Source of the DNA: an uncultured Prevotella sp.
Lineage (GTDB): Bacteria > Bacteroidota > Bacteroidia > Bacteroidales > Bacteroidaceae
DNA length: 44,209 nt
NCBI GenBank assembly: GCA_946404405.1
Contig: CAMJDL010000025.1
Span: 1 to 44,209 of the forward strand
Direction: 5' to 3'
Shown: piece after piece, positions 9,500 through 18,303 of the stretch
How positions within the stretch are numbered: position 1 is the stretch's first letter
Layout of the letters: each line of letters opens with the position of its first letter
Notes under the pieces: model-generated
The model's input: the letters and a program-made list of their open reading frames with translations, nothing else
What the model was told of the DNA's origin: nothing
Database searches by the model: none
Made by a program: the position numbers and the translations under genes

Positions 9500-10804
9500 T
9501 TATTTTTTGATGACAGAGACACTTAAAGCGCCGGCAACCAGCAGTACGCCGGAAACAATCATCATGGTGGACTGATGACTACCAACCAGCGACAGCACCA
9601 GACCACCGCACAAGGCAGCAACAATCTGAGGAATACAGATGGTGCCGTTGAAGAGTCCCAGATAGGCTCCCATGTGGCCATAGCCCTGCAGGGCATTGGT
9701 GACAAAAGTGAAAGGCATGGCCAGCATGGCGGCCCAGGCACAGCCAATCAGTACGAAAGGAATGAACTGCATGTACTGGTCGTGGAGGAAGGGTACCATA
9801 GCAAAACCTACGGCACCAATCAACAGACTGACAGCGTATGCCACCTTGGTGTTGCGGAATTGCGGCAAAATGGCTGCCCACACTACCGAACCGATGGCCT
9901 GTACGGCAAAGAGTACGCCAACCCAGTTGCCTGCAATCTGGAAATTCTCACTGGCAGGGTCGGTCGTGTCCCATACCGTTTCGGCAATAGCACCTGTGGT
10001 GTAGTTCCACATATAGAGGAATGCTGCCCAGCAGAAGAACTGCACCAGTCCCACCTTCCAGAAAGTTGAAGGAGCATTCTTCAGCAGCGTAATCCAATTG
10101 CCATCGGTCTCATTGGCCTCATTGGCCTCGTTGGCCCCATTATACTCTGCATATTCTTGCGGATTCCACTCCTTGACCTTCGATGTGGTATAGATGACAC
10201 AGAGAATAAGAATAGCGGCACCGATATAGAACGACCAGATGACGGAGTCGGGTACGACACCCTTTTCGGCCACATTGCTGATACCTATCCAAGTAAAGAA
10301 GAAGGGGAACAAGAAGCCTACCACCGAGCCTGCATTGCAAAGGAACGACTGGATAGAGTAAGCCTTAGCCTTCTGCTCCTCGTTCACCATGTCGCCCACC
10401 AGCATCTTAAAGGGTTGCATAGCCATATTGATACTGGTATCGAGGAACATCAGCGCTATCAGGCCGAATATCATGGCGGCACCCACAGCCAGTCCAAATG
10501 ATCCAGAGTTGGGTAAAAGACACATCACCAATACAGCAACGGCGGCACCAACAAACAAGTATGGTATGCGACGGCCCCAGCGTGTCCAGGTCTTATCGCT
10601 TAGTGTGCCGACAATCGGTTGCACAAGGATACCCATCAGCGGTGGCAGTATCCAGAAATAACTCAGCGAATGCGGGTCAGCACCCAGCGTCGCAAAAATG
10701 CGCGAGATGTTGGCCGACTGCAAGGCGTATGCAATTTGTACGCCAAAGAATCCGAAACTTAGGTTCCACAGACTCCAAAAAGGTAAATTCGGTTTTTGTT
10801 TCAT
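9500..10804 (-). CDS. MFS sugar symporter (SLC45/GPH-like maltose transporter)
   Basis: A 434-residue membrane protein with about 12 hydrophobic segments. The N-terminus ([20 protein letters not shown]) and [17 protein letters not shown] after helix 2 are typical of the sugar/cation symporters annotated as MFS or SLC45-like in Bacteroidales starch loci. It would bring maltose or glucose across the inner membrane. Its place before malQ and GH97 supports a maltooligosaccharide substrate. The central cytoplasmic loop contains [15 protein letters not shown], encoded by a DNA tandem repeat (near 10110-10136). No promoter is visible just upstream, so it may be read from the LacI/GxxExxY side. Confidence 0.88.
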   Translation of the reverse strand: MKQKPNLPFWSLWNLSFGFFGVQIAYALQSANISRIFATLGADPHSLSYFWILPPLMGILVQPIVGTLSDKTWTRWGRRIPYLFVGAAVAVLVMCLLPNSGSFGLAVGAAMIFGLIALMFLDTSINMAMQPFKMLVGDMVNEEQKAKAYSIQSFLCNAGSVVGFLFPFFFTWIGISNVAEKGVVPDSVIWSFYIGAAILILCVIYTTSKVKEWNPQEYAEYNGANEANEANETDGNWITLLKNAPSTFWKVGLVQFFCWAAFLYMWNYTTGAIAETVWDTTDPASENFQIAGNWVGVLFAVQAIGSVVWAAILPQFRNTKVAYAVSLLIGAVGFAMVPFLHDQYMQFIPFVLIGCAWAAMLAMPFTFVTNALQGYGHMGAYLGLFNGTICIPQIVAALCGGLVLSLVGSHQSTMMIVSGVLLVAGALSVSVIKK

Positions 10805-10841
10805 ATACTACAACTTATTTTATTTTATTTTTTTTTGTTTT

Positions 10842-11344
10842 ACGACAACTTAGACAACTTGGACAACTTTTTATTTAAAGGAACTGTTTTACTTTGCCAT
10901 CAGTTCCAACTATCTCCATGGTGTCAATGTCAAGGAAATATCGCTCGATAGTAGCAAATTTAGGAATGAAATTAACTAAGATACCACAAGGATATTTTAA
11001 CAGACGCATGTAATTGAATAATTGGGCACGGTGAGTACTGTTAAGATCTGAAACCGCTTTGCATTCAATAATGATATTTTCTTTGCATAAGAAGTCAAGA
11101 CGATAGGTGACTTCCATCCGTTTGCCATGATATTCTGGGTGGAAGGTCAGCTCGCGTTGGAAGGATATTCCCTGTTCCTCTAACTGCATCTGTAGCCCTT
11201 CCTGATAGCAACTTTCATTCAGACCTGGCCCTAATTCTTTGTGGACCTCGTGAATGGCTCCTATCACATCATAAATATGTTGTTTGTATTTTGAAATATC
11301 AATCATCGTTGTAAAAAAGTTGTCTTAGTTGTCCAAGTTGTCGT
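10842..11344. mobile_element. Inverted-repeat-bounded cassette carrying a GxxExxY gene
   Basis: The left end (10842-10868) is a 27-bp sequence built from GACAACTT units. The right end (11318-11344) is its inverted copy with a few changes. Between them lies exactly one gene, the GxxExxY protein. The left end is identical to the one bounding the empty cassette at 6930-7029. No transposase and no clear target duplication are seen; both outer flanks are A/T runs. The cassette sits between the LacI gene and the symporter it probably controls. Calling it mobile is inference. Confidence 0.55.
10875..11306 (-). CDS. GxxExxY protein (PD-(D/E)XK nuclease-like)
   Basis: A 143-residue protein. It carries the family signature as GPGLNESCY (near residues 26-34) and nuclease-like core residues YRLDF (Asp) and IIIECKAV (the E-x-K motif), then LFNYMRLL. 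The GxxExxY family (PDDEXK_3) is widespread and often in many copies in Bacteroidetes; its function is not established. Nothing in the starch pathway needs it. Both flanks are copies of an inverted repeat, so it looks like cargo, or a self-mobilising nuclease. The start after the right repeat is an ATG with no clear promoter of its own, so it may be cotranscribed with the LacI gene. Confidence 0.87.
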   Translation of the reverse strand: MIDISKYKQHIYDVIGAIHEVHKELGPGLNESCYQEGLQMQLEEQGISFQRELTFHPEYHGKRMEVTYRLDFLCKENIIIECKAVSDLNSTHRAQLFNYMRLLKYPCGILVNFIPKFATIERYFLDIDTMEIVGTDGKVKQFL

Positions 11345-11356
11345 TAAAAAGAAAAA

Positions 11357-12382
11357 TTACTTTGTAGTACCTCTGACAACGAGGCGTGTACGGACGACGC
11401 GACGTTCTGCTTTGTCGCGAGGAATGGTGCCCTCTACTTGTTGAATGAGAATGTCGGCAGCCTCTTCGCCAACCTTTACACCACGCTGCTCAATAGTGGT
11501 CAGCATCGGGTCGCAGGCAATGGCGCGATAGCCGTTGGTGAAACCGCAGATGCTGATATCCTCGGGCACGCGGAACCCCATGCGCTTAGCGGTATACAGA
11601 ATACCTATAGCCGTATCGTCGTTGACGGCAAAGAATCCGTTGGGCGGTGTATCCATTTGCAATAACTCTGGCGCAATGATTTCCGCATCGGCGCGATTAT
11701 CACAGATACGTGTCAGCGACTCGTCGTATGGAATACCATTTTTTAGCAGAGCATCCTTATAGCCGTTAAAACGGTTTTTCGATATCTCCATGGTCATAGC
11801 CGAACCGAAAAAAGCTATACGGTTGCACCCCGTAGCTATCAGATGAGTTACACCATTGTAGGCACCCATATAGTCGTCGACAACCACGCGACTCGCGTTC
11901 ACGCCCGTACATATTCTATCATAAAAGACCAGTGGTATGCCAGCGTCCATCAGTTGCTGAAAGTGCTTATAGTCCTTCGTGTCCTTGGCCTGCGACACGA
12001 TGACACCACACATCTTGTTCTCAAAGAACCATTGGCAGATGTCCGCCTCACGTTCGTATTGCTCTTGACTCGTGGCAACCAGAATGCGATAGCCACGCTT
12101 GGCAGCTTCCTCTTCTATGCCTGCGAGCACAGAGGCAAAATAGTAATGTACAAAGTTGGGAATGATGACACCTATCACCCTGATGGGTTGAACCCTTGAA
12201 TGGCGTAGCGATTCTGCCAGCACATTCGGTATGAAGTTATGCTCGCGGGCATACTGCTGAATAGCAGCCCGACGCTCTGCCGAGATGCGGGGCGAATCCT
12301 TCAGCGCACGCGATACTGTTGCCACCGAGATACCAAATTCTCGGGCAATATCCTTCATCGTTAATGGGCCTGTTTCTTTCAT
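11357..12382 (-). CDS. LacI-family regulator of the starch locus
   Basis: A 341-residue protein. Residues 8-30 form the LacI helix-turn-helix (MKDIAREFGISVATVSRALK), followed by the hinge and the periplasmic-binding-like effector domain (VIGVIIPNFVHYYFASVLAG; FFAVNDDTAIGIL; ISICGFTNG). It is divergent from susC. Two GCAAnCGnTTGC palindromes lie upstream of susC and of the amylase gene, the form expected for a LacI-family operator, so this protein is the natural candidate to bind them. Both operators lie about 68-80 bp before the start sites, which suits activation better than blocking. The effector is probably a malto-sugar; that is inference. Confidence 0.9.
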   Translation of the reverse strand: MKETGPLTMKDIAREFGISVATVSRALKDSPRISAERRAAIQQYAREHNFIPNVLAESLRHSRVQPIRVIGVIIPNFVHYYFASVLAGIEEEAAKRGYRILVATSQEQYEREADICQWFFENKMCGVIVSQAKDTKDYKHFQQLMDAGIPLVFYDRICTGVNASRVVVDDYMGAYNGVTHLIATGCNRIAFFGSAMTMEISKNRFNGYKDALLKNGIPYDESLTRICDNRADAEIIAPELLQMDTPPNGFFAVNDDTAIGILYTAKRMGFRVPEDISICGFTNGYRAIACDPMLTTIEQRGVKVGEEAADILIQQVEGTIPRDKAERRVVRTRLVVRGTTK

Positions 12383-12401
12383 CAGTTATTGATTGTTTCT
12401 G

Positions 12402-12434
12402 CAAAGTTATACAAATTATCGATTCGTTGTTCAA
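12402..12434 (-). promoter_or_regulatory. Promoter of the LacI gene
   Basis: On the minus strand TAACTTTG (12409-12402) lies about 20 nt before the LacI start. A TTG is present 22 bp upstream, slightly longer than the usual spacing. Confidence 0.55.
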
Positions 12435-12456
12435 TGTTCAATGTTCAATGTTCAAT
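12427..12456. repeat. TTCAATG tandem repeat
   Basis: Four 7-bp units of GTTCAAT/TTCAATG lie between the LacI and susC promoters. It is one of several simple repeat families in this window. It lies only 10 bp from the operator. Confidence 0.8.
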
Positions 12457-12465
12457 TATGTTAAT

Positions 12466-12477
12466 GCAAACGTTTGC
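12466..12477. promoter_or_regulatory. LacI-type operator upstream of susC
   Basis: GCAAACGTTTGC is a perfect palindrome (TGCAAACGTTTGCA with its flanks) with the central CG typical of LacI-family operators. Exactly 56 bp separate it from the susC -7 element, the same as for the operator before the amylase gene. Confidence 0.8.
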
Positions 12478-12533
12478 ACTATCAATATAACGTATTTAAC
12501 CCCTAAAAAAGTATAACGTAACGAAATAATCTT

Positions 12534-12541
12534 TACTTTTG
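12534..12541 (+). promoter_or_regulatory. Promoter (-7 element) of the susCDEF operon
   Basis: TACTTTTG matches TAnnTTTG. No clear TTG lies 19-21 bp upstream, consistent with a promoter that needs an activator. The leader to the susC start is about 75 nt. Confidence 0.65.
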
Positions 12542-12621
12542 CAGCAGATTTAAATCATTTCGTTAATTCGAATACGCTAAAACCAATTTATTTTATAACT
12601 AGTAACTTTAAAGATTTAAAG

Positions 12622-15618
12622 ATGAAGCAGGTAAACATTAAGATGCCTTTTAGGATGCTTGTCCTCATGTTAGGACTATTCCTATCGGTAGGAGCCTTCG
12701 CGCAAATCAACGTGAAAGGCCATGTTAAGGATGCTCAGGGTGAACCTATCATCGGTGCCACCGTACGTGTAGCGAACACGCAAACCGCTACCATTACGGA
12801 CTTCGACGGTAATTTCACTTTGCAGGCTAACCAAGGTGCTGACATCCAGGTCAGCTACATCGGTTATCAGGATGCCACTGTCAAGGCTGCTCCTTCTGTA
12901 GTCGTTACACTACAGGAAGACAACGCCGTTCTGAACGAGGTGGTGGTTATCGGTTACGGTGTTGCCCGTAAGAATGATTTGACCGGTTCTGTAACAGCAA
13001 TCAAACCTGATGAGAAAAACCATGGTTTGATTACCAATGCTCAGGAAATGATGCAGGGTAAGATTGCCGGTGTGAACATCACTTCTAAATCTGGTCAGCC
13101 AGGTGATGGTGCTAAGATTCGTATCCGTGGTGGTTCGTCATTTAATGACAGCGGTAATGATCCTCTTATTGTGATTGATGGTCTGGCAATGGATAATCAA
13201 GGCGTGAAAGGCCTTTCGAACCCCTTGTCAATGGTAAACCCGAACGATATTGAATCGTTTACAGTCTTGAAGGATGCCTCTGCTACCGCCATCTATGGTA
13301 GCCGTGGTTCTAATGGTGTTATCATCATTACCACCAAGAAAGGTCGTAAAAACCAGAAAGCTCAAGTCTCTTATAATGGTAATGTGTCTGCATCTATCAT
13401 CAAGAAGTATACTGATGTGCTTGATGGGAATCAGTATCGTGCATTGGTTAAGGACCTCTATGGTGAGGATTCTGGACGTTATGCATTGCTGGGTAATGCC
13501 AACACTGACTGGCAGAAAGAAATCTATCGTACCGCCATTTCTACAGACCATAACATTACTGTTTCTGGTGGTCTGAAGGATATGCCTTATCGCGTTAGTG
13601 CAGGTTTCACAGACCAGCAGGGTATTGTTAAGACCAGCTCTTTCCAGCGTGCTACAGCCAGTGTTACGCTGAATCCATCTTTCCTTGATGATCATCTGAA
13701 GTTCAATATCAACGGAAAGTTCATGTATGCACATAATAACTATGCTGCAAGCGCTATTGGTAATGCTGTTAGCTTTGACCCCACACAGCCAGTAACGTCA
13801 AGCGATGAGAAGTTCAAGCAGTTCAATGGCTATTGGCAGTGGACTCAGAATGCACCTTATGGTGACGCAGCATGGCCTTACTCGAAGATTGCTCTTGCAC
13901 AGTCAAACCCTGTGGCACAATTAAATGCCAACAATGACCGTGCTAATTCATTTGACTATCAGGGCAATGTTGAGGTTGACTATCAGATTCATGGCTTTGA
14001 GGATCTCCGCATCCACATGAATTTCAGTGGTGACTGGGCCAATGGTAAACAGGAGCAGGATGTTGAACCATGGGGACCTGCTAACTTCTATTATGGTTAC
14101 CACAAGACCGATCATGAGAATAAGTTCAACCTCAACTACACTGCTTATTTGCAGTATTATAAGGATTTCAATAAGGATCAGCACTTCGATATCATGGGCG
14201 GTTATGAGTGGCGTCATGAGAAGTATTGGGGTGATTACAATGACTATGGACTCTATCCCAGCTCAGCAGCTAATGCAGGTCAGAAATATAATGAGCAGAA
14301 TAGTGAGTGGAAGTCAGAGCACTATCTGGTTTCATTCTATGGACGTATGAATTATATCGCTTTTGACCGCTATATGTTGACTGCAACCCTTCGTGCGGAT
14401 GGTTCTTCACGTTTTGGTAAGGGTAATAAGTGGGGCTATTTCCCCTCTGTCGCTCTCGGATGGAAGATTAACGAAGAGTCGTTCCTTAAGAATGTAAAAG
14501 CTCTCAGTGAATTAAAGCTCCGTTTGGGTTGGGGTATGACTGGTCAGCAGGAAGGTATTGGAGATTATAGCTACATTCCTGCCTATAAGCAGCCCACCAG
14601 CACCCAGGCTCTCTATCCTGCAGCAGGTGATGGCTATCAGAACATTCCCTTAGGATATAATCCAGACTTGAAGTGGGAGACTACAACAACCTATAACGCA
14701 GGTCTTGATTTCGGATTCTTGAAGAATCGTATTACTGGTAGCATTGATGTCTATCACCGTAAGACCACTGACATGTTGATGTCGGCTCCTGTGGCTGCTA
14801 TGTCTAACTTTGGTAACCGTATTATGACCAATGTTGGTTCTATGGAGAATACCGGTGTCGAAGTTGCTCTGACCGTGCGTCCTGTCCAGACTACTGACTG
14901 GCAGTGGGAGGTTACAGGTAATATGACCTATAATAAAAACAAGGTTGCTGAACTTGCTGGTGACGGACAGCCTATTGAATATGGTGACGTTGGTTTGGGT
15001 ACTGGTAACTATGGTCTTGCCCATCAGGAAGGACAGGCTATGGGTTCGTTCTGGGTTTACCAACAGGTTTACGACGAAGCAGGCAATCCTATCCAGGGAG
15101 TTGTCGTAGATCGTGATGCCAATGGCGTCATCGATATCAACGACCGTTATTTCTATAAGTCGTCAATTGCCCCCTGGTTGTTTGGTTTGAGTTCACGCGT
15201 ACAATATAAGAATTGGGACTTCGGTTTCGGTCTTCGTGCAAGCGTTGGCAATTATGTGTTCAACCAGCTTAAGATGGGTCACCGTTCACTGGAATACATT
15301 GGTACAGGTACAGGATACATGAGCAATACCATGCCATATGCATACGAGGTGAACTACAAGAATGGCGACAAGTTATATGATGCTTTGACTGACTACTTTG
15401 TGGAGAATGCTTCTTTCCTAAAGTGTGACAACATTACATTGGGCTATTCATTCGACAAGCTGTTTAAGGCTATAAGTGGTCGTGCCTATGTCAGTGCTAC
15501 TAACGTATTTACCATCACAAAGTACAAAGGTATGGATCCTGAAGTGAATAGTGGTATTGACGGCAATGTCTATCCCCGTCCTCTGACGTTGCTCTTCGGT
15601 CTGAACCTGAACTTCTAA
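12622..15618 (+). CDS. susC: SusC-type TonB-dependent outer-membrane transporter
   Basis: A 998-residue protein. A signal peptide ends at GAFAQ. A carboxypeptidase-D regulatory-like domain follows (INVKGHVKDAQGEPIIGATV), then the TonB-box-like segment NEVVVIGYG, the plug domain (GSVTAI; SGQPGDGAKIRIRGGSSF; DASATAIYGSRGSNGVIIITTKKG) and a 22-strand barrel ending in a terminal Phe (FGLNLNF). It imports starch-derived oligosaccharides across the outer membrane using TonB energy, paired with SusD encoded 40 nt downstream. Length is typical. Substrate is inferred from the neighbouring GH97, GH13, MalQ and SusE/F genes. Confidence 0.96.
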   Translation: MKQVNIKMPFRMLVLMLGLFLSVGAFAQINVKGHVKDAQGEPIIGATVRVANTQTATITDFDGNFTLQANQGADIQVSYIGYQDATVKAAPSVVVTLQEDNAVLNEVVVIGYGVARKNDLTGSVTAIKPDEKNHGLITNAQEMMQGKIAGVNITSKSGQPGDGAKIRIRGGSSFNDSGNDPLIVIDGLAMDNQGVKGLSNPLSMVNPNDIESFTVLKDASATAIYGSRGSNGVIIITTKKGRKNQKAQVSYNGNVSASIIKKYTDVLDGNQYRALVKDLYGEDSGRYALLGNANTDWQKEIYRTAISTDHNITVSGGLKDMPYRVSAGFTDQQGIVKTSSFQRATASVTLNPSFLDDHLKFNINGKFMYAHNNYAASAIGNAVSFDPTQPVTSSDEKFKQFNGYWQWTQNAPYGDAAWPYSKIALAQSNPVAQLNANNDRANSFDYQGNVEVDYQIHGFEDLRIHMNFSGDWANGKQEQDVEPWGPANFYYGYHKTDHENKFNLNYTAYLQYYKDFNKDQHFDIMGGYEWRHEKYWGDYNDYGLYPSSAANAGQKYNEQNSEWKSEHYLVSFYGRMNYIAFDRYMLTATLRADGSSRFGKGNKWGYFPSVALGWKINEESFLKNVKALSELKLRLGWGMTGQQEGIGDYSYIPAYKQPTSTQALYPAAGDGYQNIPLGYNPDLKWETTTTYNAGLDFGFLKNRITGSIDVYHRKTTDMLMSAPVAAMSNFGNRIMTNVGSMENTGVEVALTVRPVQTTDWQWEVTGNMTYNKNKVAELAGDGQPIEYGDVGLGTGNYGLAHQEGQAMGSFWVYQQVYDEAGNPIQGVVVDRDANGVIDINDRYFYKSSIAPWLFGLSSRVQYKNWDFGFGLRASVGNYVFNQLKMGHRSLEYIGTGTGYMSNTMPYAYEVNYKNGDKLYDALTDYFVENASFLKCDNITLGYSFDKLFKAISGRAYVSATNVFTITKYKGMDPEVNSGIDGNVYPRPLTLLFGLNLNF

Positions 15619-15658
15619 GATTGAATAATGAACATTCATAATTAATATTTTGTAGACT

Positions 15659-17335
15659 ATGAATTTGAAATATTTTAAAAATATACTTCCTATGGCAGCT
15701 GTTGCGCTGTCGATGGGATTGAGTTCATGTACAGGCGATCTAGACGTAGAACCTATCGATCCTCGCATGAACACGACCGTCGATGCTCAGAAACTCTTCA
15801 ACAAATGCTACGCAGAATTTGTGTTTGAAGGCTATGCTCCTGGTGATTCGGAGCTCGACTTGGGTGATGCTGGTCTTTCTGTTCTTTATCGTCTGCTCTG
15901 GAATGCCAATGAGTTGACTACTGATGAGGCTATATGTGGATGGAACGATAAGGGCGTTGGAGAATTTGACTACAATTCTTACACACCGGCTAACGAGTGT
16001 CTGTATGGACTCTATTGGCGTCTCAGTTTAGGTGTTACAATATGTAACCAGTATCTGCAAGAGTGTGCTGACTATGATGCCACAATGACAGCTGAGGTAC
16101 ATTTCATTCGTGCTCTCTATTATTACTTCTTACTTGATAACTTTGGTAATCCTTCATTTTCAGAGACAATTGGTGAGAAACCTCGCCAGATTAAGAGTGC
16201 TGAGCTCTTTGCATGGATTGCCAAAGAACTTGAGGACAATGTAGATGGTATGCTTGCTCCTTCCGTACGCAAGAAGGGTACTGCGAATTATGGACGTGCA
16301 GACCAAAGCGCCGCTTGGATGCTTCTGGCTCGCCTCTATCTGAATGCCGAGAAGTACACAGGTACTGCTCAGTGGGCGAAGGCTAAGGAATATGCAGACA
16401 AGGTGATTAAGCAGTCAGGTCGCTCTATTTGGATGGGCGATAATGCTACTACACACAAAAGTGCTAATGGTCAGTATTCTGCTTACCAGATGCTGTTCAT
16501 GGCAGATAATGATCAGTCTGGTGCTTTCGACGAGGCTGTATTCTCATTTGTTCTTGAAGGCGCTTCTTCAGCTTCTTGGGGTGGTTCAACGTTCCTCTTT
16601 GCAGCTTGTTGGGATGGTAATATGGTTTATGCATATCCACAAAGTACAGATCAGGCATGGGGTGGTAACCGTACGCGTGTAGACTTGTTGCAAAAGTTCA
16701 TTGCAACCAGTAAACTTGATGCGCTTCCTAACTGGAGTACAGAGACTATAGTTGCTGCTGCAGGTGATGACCGTGCTTTGTTCTTTGGTGATGACTATAA
16801 AGAAGAGGACGGTGTGAAGGTTCTTGTTCCAAAAGGACGTAAGTACACTAACGACGATTTGGCAACATTTACTCATGGTTTGGCTACCATCAAGTATCAG
16901 AGTTGTCGTTCAGACGGTGGTGCCGTTTCTAACTCTACTCACAATGATAACGACATCATCTTGATGCGTTTGGCTGAGGCTTACCTGATTTATGCTGAGG
17001 CAGAGGCTCGTGCGGCAGGAAGCAATACAACTCTTGAGGAAGGTACACGTTTGATTAATGTGCTGCGTCAACGTGCTAATAATGCTGATCAACACACGAC
17101 CTATACTCTGCGTGAAGTTCTTGATGAACGCGCTCGTGAGCTTTACTTTGAGGGAGTTCGTCGTACTGACCTGATTCGTTACGGTTACTATGGTGGAAGC
17201 TCATACACATGGCAGTGGAAGGGCGGCATCCATGAGGGTGGTAAGTTCGAGGCTTATCGTAACATCTTCCCGATTCCTCAGACAGAGCGTGCTACCAACT
17301 CTAATTTGGAACAGAATCCTGGTTATGGCAATTAA
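15659..17335 (+). CDS. susD: SusD/RagB-family starch-binding lipoprotein
   Basis: A 558-residue lipoprotein with a lipobox near residue 24 (GLSSC). The SusD architecture is visible: an N-terminal TPR-like region (LFNKCYAEFVFEGYAPGD; RALYYYFLLDNFGNP), central ARLYLNAE and C-terminal DERARELYFEGVRRTDLIRY, a hallmark of the family. It would cap the SusC barrel at the cell surface and deliver the glucan. It is cotranscribed with susC and the two lipoproteins that follow. Confidence 0.95.
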   Translation: MNLKYFKNILPMAAVALSMGLSSCTGDLDVEPIDPRMNTTVDAQKLFNKCYAEFVFEGYAPGDSELDLGDAGLSVLYRLLWNANELTTDEAICGWNDKGVGEFDYNSYTPANECLYGLYWRLSLGVTICNQYLQECADYDATMTAEVHFIRALYYYFLLDNFGNPSFSETIGEKPRQIKSAELFAWIAKELEDNVDGMLAPSVRKKGTANYGRADQSAAWMLLARLYLNAEKYTGTAQWAKAKEYADKVIKQSGRSIWMGDNATTHKSANGQYSAYQMLFMADNDQSGAFDEAVFSFVLEGASSASWGGSTFLFAACWDGNMVYAYPQSTDQAWGGNRTRVDLLQKFIATSKLDALPNWSTETIVAAAGDDRALFFGDDYKEEDGVKVLVPKGRKYTNDDLATFTHGLATIKYQSCRSDGGAVSNSTHNDNDIILMRLAEAYLIYAEAEARAAGSNTTLEEGTRLINVLRQRANNADQHTTYTLREVLDERARELYFEGVRRTDLIRYGYYGGSSYTWQWKGGIHEGGKFEAYRNIFPIPQTERATNSNLEQNPGYGN

Positions 17336-17366
17336 TTACTTATACTGACAAAAATAAGATAAGAAT

Positions 17367-18278
17367 ATGAAAAAGATATTATCATTGGCTTTAATGATTC
17401 TGGGTGGTTTCGCCATGCTGACTTCATGCAGTACTGACAATGATTCCAACCCCACCATCAAGTCGCCAACAAAATTCAGCATTAATGCCTCACCTATGGC
17501 CGACCAATATATCCAGTTGTCACAAGACAATAATGTCAATCTTACATGGTCGCAGCCAGACTATGGCTACAATGCTTTCGCAACCTATCAGATTCAGGTT
17601 GGTCTTGTGAAGGATGGTCAGGTTACATGGTTCGAGAAGGACGGTAAGCCCAAGTTCTTGGCCAGTACCTATACTGTATGTAATGCCAACATCAGTGGTG
17701 AAGAGATTTCTGAGGCCCTTTGTGCCATTGACGGTTTCAAATATGCTGAAGACTATGTCAGCCAGGGATTCCGTGAGGTTGCATTTCGTGTCTATTCCAG
17801 TATCAACACCTCTATGAAGGCTGAAGTTGCAGGTACGGGTATTCTTTCTGACAATTATGTGACCTTCAAGCACATGGCTGCCTATAATGCTGTTAAGAGT
17901 CCTGGCTACATCTATCTCGTTGGTAATTGCACCGACTGGCAGACACCTAATGCAGGTAATACCGAACATTACAGTACATGGCGCCTCTTTGAGAAGGATG
18001 ATGAGATTGGCAGCAAGGTATACTATGGTACATTTGATTTGCCTGCAGGCGACCTCCAGTTCCGCTTCTATAAGGCTTTGACTGGATGGGATGCTGACTC
18101 TATGGGTCCACAGGTTGACGATTCCGGTGTTCCAAGTGAATTCAGTGGCAGCGTCTTCGAAGGCAGCATTATGATAGATAAAGCTAAGGGAACCTGGCTT
18201 TTCTCTGGCTTTGCTGGTGGAACGGTTGAGATGAAGGTCGATCTGAATCAGAAAAAGGTGAAGTTTGAAATCAAGTAA
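17367..18278 (+). CDS. susE: SusE-like outer-membrane starch-binding lipoprotein
   Basis: A 303-residue protein with lipobox LTSC at residue 21 and an N-terminal SusE-type Ig-like domain (NLTWSQPDYGYNAFATYQIQ). A C-terminal domain begins near residue 181 with YIYLVGNCTDWQTP, the same type of glucan-binding module found four times in the following gene. It has one such module where classical SusE has two. It should sit on the cell surface and hold starch near SusCD. Gene order and the shared module support the name; sequence identity to SusE cannot be judged here. Confidence 0.82.
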   Translation: MKKILSLALMILGGFAMLTSCSTDNDSNPTIKSPTKFSINASPMADQYIQLSQDNNVNLTWSQPDYGYNAFATYQIQVGLVKDGQVTWFEKDGKPKFLASTYTVCNANISGEEISEALCAIDGFKYAEDYVSQGFREVAFRVYSSINTSMKAEVAGTGILSDNYVTFKHMAAYNAVKSPGYIYLVGNCTDWQTPNAGNTEHYSTWRLFEKDDEIGSKVYYGTFDLPAGDLQFRFYKALTGWDADSMGPQVDDSGVPSEFSGSVFEGSIMIDKAKGTWLFSGFAGGTVEMKVDLNQKKVKFEIK

Positions 18279-18303
18279 TTCCATTAAAACACAGAAAGAT
18301 ATT

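Noticed and set aside
17520..18284. 254-codon minus-strand frame across the susE gene
   Set aside because: Antisense to a clear lipoprotein gene in an intact operon; residue pattern shows no domain.
18265..18303. Upstream start of the SusF-like protein
   Set aside because: It overlaps the end of the SusE gene and would bury the lipoprotein signal peptide that begins at 18304.
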